Source: Ashinkailepas kermadecensis
Lineage: Eukaryota; Arthropoda; Thecostraca; Neolepadidae
DNA length: 64,000 nt
Direction: 5' to 3'
Assembly: GCA_034440615.1 (NCBI GenBank)
Contig: JAOTOM010004056.1
Span: forward strand, 25,001-89,000
Positions 26,394-39,997 of the stretch are shown one piece after another; the first letter of the stretch is position 1, and every line of letters starts with the position of its first letter. Both the position numbers and the translations under genes were made by a program. Below the pieces are notes generated by a model, which saw only the letters and a list, made by a program, of their open reading frames with translations, did not search any database and had not been told where the DNA came from.

Positions 26394-28508
26394 GTTTGCT
26401 ACCTGCTAAATGCAATCAGGCCTTCTTCCGAAGTGCACATGTACACAGTTTTACACGCCTAAGTCACATCCTTAAGTATACATGCACGATAAAAGCACAC
26501 TACAGTGATGGACAGATGACATGGAACTTGATGTCGGAGATATATTCAAATAACTTGCCCGTGTGGATAAAACGCGAATCGTCACCTAAAATGTCAGAAA
26601 GAGTAAGCGAGTCTATTCGTCGGCGGTAAACTGATACCCGCTCCTACCAGCGTAACAAAACAACGCAATAACGCATTTCACGAGATCATAGCCAATAAGT
26701 TCCAATACATCTGAACGATGAAAATTATCGAATATATGCAGGTCGAGCCAGCGAAGCGTGCCAGTCCAGTTAAAATACGTAATATAAAATACGATTACAT
26801 AATATAAAATACGTAATCTTCTGAAGAGGTAATCACATCTTCACTTAGCCCGGTCCAAGAACGGATCCAATGGGCGCCCTGGACCGCCTCCTTTACCCTC
26901 GCGAAGGTATCGGGAAGTGTCGAGTGCACCCCACACCATCGCTTAACATAATTGTCAGTCCATGCGCCCCTTCGAGTAGAAAAGGCGAGCCTGTGGAAAG
27001 CTCGAGTGCATTTCCACCTGCCCCCAGTGCACTTGTGTAGTCGAAGGCGCCCCTCTGAGTGGAAAGGTGCCCCCCCCCCGAAAATTCGCCCCTCTGAACA
27101 AAATTCTTGATTCGTCAGTGACCCGCCCCCACCCAATACATCTGAGAAAGGAGCAAAAGGAGAAGTAAACTGGACAAGTTGTGCTACACTGGTTCCACCT
27201 CTCCACTGTGGCTGGTGGACAATTGTGTGGGAGTAGAAACAAACTAGTTGCCAGTTCCGGTGTATTACTATTCAACAGCATTGCCGTGCATGTGTCCACA
27301 TATCAATATGTTGTTCTTACATGTTCTCACACACATCACACATCAACATCACATCACATGTCAACATGTTCTGATACCCAACATCTCCTTTGACAACATC
27401 TAACTGAACACTAGACTGCCAAAGCAGCACAAAGGTGCAAAGCTCAATACGATCTTCATACATTTGCATGCATGACAATGATACACATGATGGATAGATG
27501 CATGCTCCATGCATCCATTTACATCCCTGAATTAAGCCCGATGATTGCATATTAACATATCGGTGAGTGTTCGCGAGACCACAGAGAATGATGCCCTCAC
27601 CGTGCAACAACAAAAAACGTGGTGATGGACCTCGAAGCACATCGTTTACACCAGTCATTGCGCACAGAGCGTCAATATATCTCAGCGGCATTTCGGGAGT
27701 AACAGAAGTACACCTGAGCTGCGAACTCACAACGGCGACACCCACTAAAACAACAATGAACAAAAATCGCGATCAGCAAACCAGCTTTCCGAGCACGTTG
27801 TGACGAACACTACTCCGAGTAAAACACGGTGCCGAACGTGAAGGAGAACACTGGCGCCGATGGCTACAGCAGCCGCAGAAGACAGGTGGCAAGCGGCGAG
27901 ACGCGCCAGTCCTACCGCCGCCGGCCGGCCGGCGCCCACCGACACAATAGCGTCCCGCGCCGCCGCTGGTCCAACACGACAGTGGCGCCGCACACGACTC
28001 TGCGGCGTTGCCCGGACTCCGGGGCGCTGACAGTGCAGTCGTACAGTGCACGTCCGGCCAGACAGTCAGACAGCCAGCCAAACAGTCCGATGGTGCAGCA
28101 CATCGGCGCGCGGCCCACGGCATCAAACCGTGCACCCACAGAGTGTGCTCTACATCAGACTGTTGGCCGACATAAACGCACGCTGCGTGTGACTCCAGCT
28201 ACCTAAAGACGTTCCCCACTGAAGCCACGTCAAGAGAGCGGTGGCACATAAAATTGGCTACGCAAACCGTTGGATAGTCGACACCGGCCGTGGAATCGCC
28301 GGACGGCTCAGCTCCGTTCGCGGCGTCGCGTCCAAACGGGGCAGATAACAACAAACTGAATCACAGCCAGCCGATCTCAGCGCCGCTGCCCGATTACGAC
28401 GGTGGCGCCGCCCTCTGCAGCGCCGGCGGCCGTCCGCAACACTGCGACCGCCGCTCAGGAGGCACTCCGGGCCACGCCGCGCGTCCCCAGCGGCGTCAGC
28501 TCAGCCGA

Positions 28509-31765
<3,257 letters not shown>

Positions 31766-32535
31766 GAGTGATACCGCTAGCCGTTGGTACGGAAGGCACA
31801 ACTAGCGGTAACCCCGTGAATGTACCATGGGTGGCTATCACCTTAGACAGTTGCCACGAGGAAGCACCATAGACGGTTACCACGGGGCGGTCGTATTGAT
31901 GGTTACCAATCAAGGGTAAGTGTTTATTTCAATTGTTATGCGCACATCCGAAACACTACCCTGCTCACCGACCAATTGTTATTTCTTGATCGTTATTTTC
32001 ACATCATAAGTCATCTCTCATGTGCGAGAGTTCGCTAAGGTTAGCCGAGTTAGCGCTGTTTCCGGCTTCAGAGAGGACCATCTCGGACATCACACCGAGG
32101 CACCAGGGTTCGACACGGAAAACCCACGTGTTGACGGACAAGACGCGACAGACAGTAGACTTCCCGTGCATCCGTGCCTGAATAACGGTCAAGGCCACCC
32201 CAGAGTCCAGCAGAAGCAGTACATTAGTATTGGTGACTTCTTTTGTTGATGCTTTTCAAAACGGCTCCCCCCCCCATCTACTGCACAGTGCACACACTTC
32301 AGGCGGTACTCAAGGGCAGTCCAGATAACGGCTAGATCCTTAATGAGCCGAGGCGAGTTGCAAATTTCAAGTTGCAACTACTGACATGACAGTAACGTTT
32401 GACACTTAAGTGTGCTTATGGCGCTTCAAAAATACCATTGTCAGCACATCGCTGCGTAGTGTTCAGCTTCGCAAGAATCAAGGGCGCTTATGGATGACCT
32501 GTGCTTAAGTCAATGGCGTTACGGACCGGAAATAT
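31766..32535. other. Unassigned spacer
   Basis: Diverged 26-nt repeat units fade out to about 31910; then mixed DNA with no gene. An array-free stretch 32020-32230 has moderate GC and an open frame on each strand, neither recognised. Confidence 0.5.
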
Positions 32536-32730
32536 TCATTGAAGAAAGGGGGGGGGGGGACGAGTCGTCTAGAGGTAAGATGCTCGTCTCACAATCGAAA
32601 GGTTGTGGGTTCGAGTCTCACCTGTCGCTACTCTTCGCCCGCGACCAATCGGCGTGAGAGATTGGCGACGCTACATGACTCAACGGTCGACGTGTCGTAA
32701 AACCAATAACCAACCATCATTGAAGAAAGG
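32536..32730 (+). mobile_element. tRNA-derived SINE, full length, with 14-bp target-site duplication
   Basis: Body about 32550-32716, same family as 30829-30986: A-box GTCTAGAGGTAAGATG, B box GGGTTCGAGTCTC, conserved body and the tail AAAACCAATAACCAACC. Flanks repeat TCATTGAAGAAAGG at 32536-32549 and 32717-32730. A run of G precedes the tRNA part. Confidence 0.92.
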
Positions 32731-33584
32731 TCGCACCAAAATACTGAGTTCGGCCAAATTTTGAAAACTGCTATCTGAGTCTACTAATAATCACATTTTG
32801 TTTCTGGAAAGGCATCTACCTCAACGATGCAAAACTTGGCGTCGCCAATCGGATACATGCGGGCTCCTCTGCTTTTGATTTATGCACAGCATAGGTTAAC
32901 CACCCCTTAACATGAAATCGTTCTCAAATTATCCTCAAATTATCCTACCAAAGGACGTAGTTCAAATCCATCTATAAATTGACGCCATACGCTTAGACGA
33001 CGTACCCGGAAACTTGTGACAATCGATCAGCTTATGATCAGGTTTTGCCACGCGATGGCTGGTATTTCCTGGACAGGACGAAGAGCATTGTGCAACTTGA
33101 TACAAAAGATGAATACACAAAACTGAATGTATTTGAAGCATACAAGAAAACAGCGTGCATGCTTGCAATCTTCGTGCTTCTTGTCAATAGCAGGCTATAA
33201 TGTACCAACATAAGGCGTTTTCAGGAGCGCTAGACCAGCCAGGGCCATCGATGGGATGTGGGTCTCCTCTGCCGTGGGCACACGATCGGGCACCACACCG
33301 AGACAGGGAACTCGTGGACCGCCCGAAACGGCACACCTCCGGCAGCCCGAGATGACATGAACCATACTGCGTCCAATTTCCGCGGAAGTGCAGGAATTTC
33401 ACCATTACGCAAAACCTACTGTGACAACTCTGCACGGTGCATTCAAACTTGAGATGGCGCCCAATATTTGGAGGAGTTCGATTGTAGAAAGTGTCTTCAA
33501 CTTCGACGAATGTACATTGAGAGAACCACACTCTGGCCGAAATTGGCTACATTCTTCCCGATGTGGGGCTCACCTGCCGAATAT
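32731..33584. other. Unassigned spacer
   Basis: AT-rich with one GC-richer segment at 33230-33370 that is open on both strands. I could not match it to the mannosidase or any other family. Confidence 0.5.
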
Positions 33585-33960
33585 TGTACGTCAATACCGA
33601 ATATCGTGTCATGTCTCACTTCAATGCCGAATATTGTATGTCAATACCGAATATCGTGTCATGTCTCACTTCAATGCCGAATATTGTATGTGAATACCGA
33701 ATATCGTGTGATATCTCACTTCAATGCCGAATATTGTATGTCAATACCGAATATCGTGTCACGTCTCACTTCAATGCCGAATATTGTATGTCAATACCGA
33801 ATATCGTGTCATGTCTCACTTCAATGCCGAATATTGTATGTCAATACCGAATATCGTGTCATATCTCACTTCAATGCCGAATATTGTATGTCAATACCGA
33901 ATATCGTGTCATGTCTCACTTCAATGCCGAATATTGTGTGTCAATACCGAACATTGCGTG
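33585..33960 (+). repeat. 50-nt minisatellite, about 7-8 units
   Basis: Units CGAATATTGTATGTCAATAC, CGAATATCGTGTCATGTCTC, ACTTCAATGC. It is followed to about 34090 by diverged units with CATTGCGTGCATGCCTCAC. It is open in all plus frames. Confidence 0.93.
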
Positions 33961-34394
33961 CATGCCTCACATCAAGGCATTGTACCGAACATTGCGTGCA
34001 TGCCTCACATCAAGGCATTGTACAGAATATTGGGTGCATGTCTCACCTCAATGCACTAACCAAATATTTTGTGCATGACTCATCTCAATGCACTATACCG
34101 AATTATCACATAAACATCCGTTCACCGGCTGTGCAACGGTTGGTTTTGTCTCCACGTCGATAATTACGATAAACCACGTTCGCCTTTTCTTTGAACAACA
34201 AATGCGCGTACTCCAAAGAAAAACATCGTTGTGAGAACTACTACAAATCAGCATTAAAGGACCAGGCCTAAATTCTAAGGCAGTAATTAGAACTTGAGAC
34301 GCTGAAACAGAATGCTATTAAGGTTTCAAAAGCGTGACGATTAGGTTGCGCCAGGTCGTTCAGACCAACTTTAGCAGTATATACGTGGGCACAT

Positions 34395-35238
34395 GTCAGC
34401 TGACTCCCAGTCGGGGTATTACCTAAGCCGCCTCCCACCCCCAGTCGCAGCATTACCTGACCCGCCTCCCACCCCCAGTCGCGATATTACCTGAGCAGCC
34501 TCCCACCCCCAGTCACAGCATTACCTGAGCCGCCTCCCACCCCCAGTCGAGGTATTACCTAAGCCGCCTCCCAGCCCCAATCGCGGTATTACCTGAGCAG
34601 CCTCCCACCCCCAGTCGCGGTATTACCTAAGCCGCCTCCCACCCCCAGTCGAGGTATTACCTAAGCCGCCTCCCACCCCCAGTCGCGGTATTACCTAAGC
34701 CGCCTCCCACCCCCAGTCGCGGTATTACCTGAGCCGCCTCCCACCCCCAGTCACAGCATTACCTGAGCAGCCTCCCACCCCCAGTCGCGGTATTACCTGA
34801 GCAGCCTCCCACCCCCAGTCGCGGTATTACCTGAGCCGCCTCCCACCCCCAGTCGCGGTATTACCTGAGCCGCCTCCCCCCCCCAGTCGCGGTATTACCT
34901 GAGCCGCCTCCCACCCCCAGTCGCGGTATTACCTGAGCAGCCTCCCACCCCTAGTCGCGGTATTACCTGAGCCGCCTCCCCCCACCAGTCGCGGTATTGC
35001 CTGAGCCGCCGCCCACCCCCAGTCGCGGTATTACCTGAGCCGCCTCCCACCCCCAGTCGCGGTATTACCTGAGCAGCCTCCCACCCCCAGTCGCGGTATT
35101 ACCTGAGCAGCCTCCCACCCCCAGTCGCGGTATTACCTAAGCCGCCTCCCACCCCCAGTCGCGGTATTACCTGAGCAGCCTCCCACCCCCAGTCGCGGTA
35201 TTACCTGAGCAGCCTCCCACCCCCGGTCGCGGTATTAC
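34395..35238. repeat. 34-nt satellite, about 25 units
   Basis: Units GAGCCGCCTCCCACCCCCAG plus TCGCGGTATTACCT, with AGCC/GCAG and CGCGG/CACAG/CGAGG variants. On the minus strand every unit reads CTCAG|GTAATACCG, a near-perfect 5' splice-site consensus. The array stops exactly where the LINE copy begins. Confidence 0.94.
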
Positions 35239-35512
35239 CTATCAATTTCCTGGGAGAAAGATGGCCATTTCGCTTTGCGAACATTCCAGTTGGGCATAAA
35301 TAAACGGTCTCTAGACCGGGCTGAGCGTTCGAGGGTGATGTGGATTGGGAAATGATCACTAAACAGGGGGTCGGGTTGAACGTGCCATGAGAAAAGGGGA
35401 GAGATAGAAGCCGAGGCTAGGTAGAGGTCAATGGCAGACGGGCGGTACGGGGCGATGTCTGTGTTGTGTGTGCGTGTTTGGTCGTTTAAAAAGACCATGT
35501 TGTGGGTGTGCA
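35239..35512 (-). pseudogene. Inverted LINE endonuclease C-terminal fragment
   Basis: On the minus strand it reads NTHNMVFLNDQTRTHNTDIA, PSAIDLYLASASISPLFSW, SDHFPIHI and WNVRKAKWPSFSQEID. This is the C-terminal part of an AP-like endonuclease (the SAIDL and SDH motifs hold the catalytic Asp and His) plus the start of the linker. It is clearly homologous to 40485-40757. Confidence 0.9.
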
Positions 35513-37400
35513 GAAAACCGTTCCTTTGTCGTCCGCTGCGGAAACATATATTCCCAGCCACACTCCCTTGAGCAAGGCGTGCCCCAAGGCAGCGTCCTGT
35601 CACCCACCTTATTTCTGATTATGATTAACGATGCATTAGACCAACTGCCCCTGATTTACCCCCTTCCAAAATATTCTATATATGCGGATGATTTAGCCAT
35701 CTGGTGTACCCATCCATTAGCAGACACGGCTAATCATTACATATAACTCGCCATAAATCACATTGATTTATGGTGCTCCCTCTGGGGGTTACAGATCTCC
35801 CCCACTAAATCTGTCAAAATGCTCTTTTCCAGGCTTCCCAGATATATCCCCCCTACTAAACCGCTCCGCTATCGCGACGAAATTATCCCCCTCCAAACTT
35901 CCTTCAAATATCTCGGAGTTATCCTAGACAAAGGACTCTATTTTAGCCCCCATATTACCTATACTAAACAGCGCTGCGCTGTCCGTCTTAATATCCTGCG
36001 CTGCATCTCCGGGCGTGACTGGAATGCAGACAGGACTACCCTTAGGAAAACTTACATTGCACTGATTCGTTCAATCCTGAAATACAATGCGTTTACCTTC
36101 GATCATATATCCCCCTCACTCACCAAATCACTAGAATGCACACAAAACTACGCACTCCGCCCAATCACCGGAGCACACCTCACCACACCTATCACCAGTC
36201 TCCGGGGTGAGGTCAATCTCCCTAGCCTACAACACCGCAGAACCCTACAACTCGTCAGATACCACTTCCGAACAACAACACAACCAAATCCCCCCCCCGA
36301 ATGTCGCATGGAAAAAAACCCCGGTCGGCCCTCCAAAAACAGGAATAAATACAGCATTGCTCATCATTTGCAGCAAGTTCTCAAATCCACCATAAAATTT
36401 CCTGATGTAACCCCTGACCGCATTCCCCCCCTGCTCCCATTCTGGCACATGAAACATCCCAATCTCGAGTATCTCTTTCGGCAGAACAAAACCCTACTTA
36501 CCCCCATTGACGTTCAAGTTAAATTCTTTGAATATCAAGAGGCCCACCCACAACACACATTCTTTTACACTGACGGCTCCCGTACCAGCAATGGTACGGG
36601 GGCCGCCTGGTGCGGTGGGCCGGACACCGACCAAATCAAATTAACAGTACATCATTCGGTATACACAGCAGAATTAGTCGCCATACTCACTTCCCTCCAA
36701 CACATCATAGCACGTCACATCACCACCCCTACCACAATCTGCACGGACTCACGATCCTCTGTTGACGCCCTCGCGGCCATCCACAACACCACACACCCCA
36801 CACTCCATGCCATCCGACACCTCTATCATGACAACCACGCACACCTACAGCTCATTCTTCTCTGGATCCCTGGACATAGGGGTATCCCGGGCAACGAACG
36901 CGCGGACGGCCTTGCAAGGGCGGCAATAGACCTCCCCCAGGATAATCATGCCCCAGTTCCACCCGATGATCTCCTTACAGTAACCAATATGTTATTCCAC
37001 AAATATCTCCAGGCCTGCTGGTCGCAGGACACTACACATCTACACTCTATCAAGCCCACACTCTCTAACTGGCCCTCTTCCCACCAACACTCCCGTTTGC
37101 GTGAGGTGGAACTCGCCAGACTCCGCCTCGGACACACCAACCTAACACACCATTATCTTTTTCATCGACCAAATCGGCCCCCGATCTGCACCACATGCAG
37201 AGTCCGCATCACTGTCGCCCACGTTTTGCTCACATGTCCATTGTCCATCATATGCTCTTCACCGTCGCTGTATCACCCAGTATTTCGCCAAGATCCATTC
37301 ACAACTTTCGCTCCGCGCTCTCCTCGGGAGTGACCACCCGGCACTCCTCGAGTTACTTTTCCGTTTCCTACAAGACACTGGGCTCTCCGAACAGATATAG
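35513..37400 (+). pseudogene. LINE copy A ORF2: reverse transcriptase (partial), RNase H, zinc finger
   Basis: One frame runs GVPQGSVLSPTLFLIMINDA, the catalytic YADDLAIW (about 35680), a stop at 35744, then on through the thumb. RNase H follows with FFYTDGSRT (about 36560), the AELVA and CTDSRSSVDAL motifs, and GHRGIPGNERAD (about 36880), giving the D-E-D-D set. The end has CTTCRVRITVAHVLLTCP, a CCHC finger. A frameshift near 37250 moves the last 50 residues to another frame, ending near 37400. It is dead through one stop, one frameshift and 5' loss, but well preserved. Confidence 0.9.
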
Positions 37401-38036
37401 GGCCTCCGTTACATTTCCTGATTCAAGCTGACCTGATGAAAGTTATATGACGCGTGCCGCACTCCGTGCTGGCTGTGACTCCGCTCCACATCTCTTCCTC
37501 TCCGTCGTCGCTAACACATACATATAGGTTATTACACACTAGGTAGGCGGGATCCGATCCAAATTGGCTAATACGGACGGATTTCCTCTTAAATTGCGCT
37601 TGGTTTTTTACCTTCGGGTTTTCCAAGCAGCCTGGTTTTCCACTTTTTAGGGGTTTCCAGGCTTTAACTTAAAACATACACTTACACACACAAGGTCGGG
37701 CCCGACGTCCACGACTCGCCCTGGGCGTCGGGCCTCCGCTTCGCTTTTCAGGTCGCAGGTGGGCAGTGGAGCCTCTCCGGTGGTTACGATGCTGCCCACC
37801 CTCCAAATGTCCTTCCAGTGTCATGAGTGTCTGTATGTATGTATATGTACCTGTATGCCATGTGTGTTCTACGCCATGTTTCTTGTTTGACGGCGTCTCT
37901 CCTTTCTTGACTAGTTGATATAACCGGATGTCACATAAGCCGGAATAACGTAATTACTTCTTTAACGTAGCAATCTCTAGCAGATGGCACTTTGCCTCCG
38001 CTAAAGATTTAGGGAAAAAAGAAGAAAAAAAGTTCT
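37401..38036 (+). other. LINE copy A 3' UTR
   Basis: It is almost the same as 43745-44318 of copy B: GCTTGG...CCAAGC hairpins (37606-37660), a GGCCCGACG / CGTCGGGCC stem with an 18-nt loop (37699-37734), a Cys/Trp-rich-looking open stretch that is not a gene, and an A-rich end (GGGAAAAAAGAAGAAAAAAA). Confidence 0.8.
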
Positions 38037-38272
38037 TACTTAGGTCTGAAGAGATCGGATGACGACGGAGGAGGGAAGAGATCCAGACCACACGCGGCGA
38101 TTGAATATTGTTTGGCAATATTCAATCGCGGCACGCTCGAAAAGACCTAGCTTATAGCTGGCGATCGAGCACGAGAAGCTACCCGCTGCCCCAAAGACCC
38201 CGACCCCCCCCCCTCCCAGCTGTCTCGTAGGTGTCCTTATTAGGGCATCTACGGGAAGCTCCGCCCCCCGAA
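38037..38272. other. Spacer between LINE copies with perfect 14-bp hairpin
   Basis: GCGATTGAATATTG (38097-38110), loop TTTGG, then the exact reverse complement CAATATTCAATCGC (38116-38129). It may be part of the copy B 5' UTR or genomic target. Confidence 0.6.
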
Positions 38273-38534
38273 CCACTAGTTGGTTACCTGCCGGATTAGC
38301 CGGCCGGCGCCACTAGTTGGTTGCTCGCCGGAATAGCCGGTGTAGCCCCCCCCCCTCCCAACCCCCTTCGGCCCAGCGGTGCTCACCAGCACCGTCGGGA
38401 AACCGAATTGTAGCAGCGGTCGGCTTTGATTGTTTTTGTCCCATCCCACCCACTAGGTTAGAGACAGCAGAGGTACCTTTCTGGTTTAATGGATCGAGCT
38501 AGCGGCCTTTGGCCGTGACTGCGCCCACCTCTGT

Positions 38535-39997
38535 TTGGCTACTCCCATCCCTCCAAGCACTGTGACTCTCTTCCCCTTTCGCACTACACTTCTCTTCACA
38601 CTCTTCCTTACCACACCCCTTCAGGGTGTCTCTCTTGTCAGCACCCCTTCAGGGCGCCCTTCCAACACTCAGTCACCCCTCCCCTCTCTCCTCAGGGGTC
38701 CAACCCCGCACCGGCATGGCCGGGGACCCCCCGACCCCGCGGAGGGCGGACGCCGGCCGCGCCCAGGAGCCCGGGCCCCGCCACCGCGAGATCCCCCTGA
38801 CGGGGAATCCTTCGTGCTCGTGGCACGAAAGGAGGGGACATGGGAGCGCACGTCTCCGTTTGCGGTAGCCAAGGAGCTCGACAGATGGACAGGAGGGGTA
38901 GTGGCAGCCCGCACCATCCGGTCGGGCGCCCTACTGGTACGGGTCCGTGACGCAACCCAGGCCAGGGCCCTCCTTCTACTACGCAACTTCCTGGACCACC
39001 CTGTTGAGGTAGTGGTAGCCGACCGCCTCAACAACTCTTTTGTTACGGTGTTCGCCCCTGAGTTAGCACACCTACCAGAAGAGGAACTCCTCGAAGAGCT
39101 GCTACTGCAAGGCGTCTGCGAGGTCGTCCGTCTGGGGCGCCCCTCAGCATCGACCCCGAGCCCCCTACTCAAAGTGGGGTACCGGTCACTCGCCCCGCCG
39201 ACTCACCTCTATGCAGGGTACCTGCGGTACCCCTGCCGTCCATGGATCCCACCCCCTAAGCGCTGTGGATTATGTCAGAGGTATGGACACCACAGTGGGG
39301 TCTGCCGTGCCCGCAACCCAGTGTGCGGCCATTGTGCCGAGGCACTCCCCACGGCCCAGTGCGAGGCCCAGGAAGCGCGATGCGCAGCCTGCGCAGGCCC
39401 TCACCCCGCCTCCTACCCCCGCTGCCCAGTCTGGCTGGATGCCAAGGCACACCAGCAGCGACCCCGGACAGCCCCCCAGCTCCGCCCCCGCCGCAGGGGC
39501 TACCCTCAGCCTGGGATCAACGGCCCCGTCAGCCCCTCTAGCCGACCCCGGCCGAGGCGGTGGTCCGCCCGATGACCCGTGCGCCCACGCGCAACAAGCA
39601 CCCGCTCAACCACCGCAATCCCGCACCGGATTCACGCCCTGCTCTCGCCGCCGGACCATCCGTCTCCAGGGCCCCCCGGAGTAGATCGGCCGCCATGCCC
39701 CCACGGGATCGGGCCCCCTCTGCCCCGCCCCTCCAGGAGCACCCCAGCACCCCCTCCACACAGCCACCCTCTCGGGCCCAGGCCACCCCGGCGACCTCCC
39801 CTCAGGTCCTCCCATCTCTCTCCACCTCACGATCGCAGTCCTCACAGGACAGTTCCGATCCTCCTCCGCATGCTCAAGAATCCCCCAGGGACCCAGAGCA
39901 GACAGCCACACCAGAGTCGTCTGAATATGAATCAGACGACTCTGCCTCACCATCACCGCCACACACGCGGCTGCGGGAGCGTGATCACAACCAGTAA
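38535..39997 (+). pseudogene. LINE copy B ORF1 (gag-like, CCHC zinc knuckles), frameshifted
   Basis: The first frame (38535-39575) has a Pro/Arg-rich start, a middle with KELDRWTGGVVAARTIRSGA and LDHPVEVVVADRLNN, and three knuckle-like blocks: CGLCQRYGHHSGVC, CGHCAEALPTAQC and CAACAGPHPASYPRC. The reading then shifts; a Ser/Pro-rich and acidic C-terminal tail continues in another frame from about 39560 and ends at TAA 39995-39997. ORF1 proteins of this kind bind element RNA. The true start may be upstream of 38535. Confidence 0.75.

Larger units (their letters stand above)
24858..28508. other. Intergenic region between UGT and the mannosidase (convergent genes)
   Basis: Both genes point into this region, so both 3' ends and poly(A) sites should be here. 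I found no gene. It holds three pieces of the GGTTGGTTATT-type short repeat (25298-25370, 26010-26040, 26328-26393), a GC-rich element fragment (27000-27130), short (ACATC) tracts near 27310-27390, and a GC-rich block 27830-28200 that has open frames on both strands but no recognised protein. Confidence 0.6.
35239..38036 (+). mobile_element. I-clade-like LINE, copy A, 5'-truncated and 5'-inverted
   Basis: The forward part (about 35513-38036) has RT from the GVPQGSVLSPTLF motif onward, RNase H, zinc-finger end and 3' UTR with an A-rich tail. The part 35239-35512 is endonuclease sequence from the same element in the opposite direction. It equals the stretch at about 40485-40757 of copy B, inverted. 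About 1.1 kb of ORF2 between these parts is missing. This is the layout left by twin priming. No convincing target-site duplication was seen. Confidence 0.85.

Noticed and set aside
33468..34163. 231-residue plus-strand frame with EYCMSIPNIVS repeats
   Set aside because: It follows a 50-nt satellite that is open in three frames and has no start or splice context.
34395..35238. CRISPR-like array (regular 34-nt repeats)
   Set aside because: There are no unique spacers, units are contiguous, and the DNA is eukaryotic with introns. It is a satellite.
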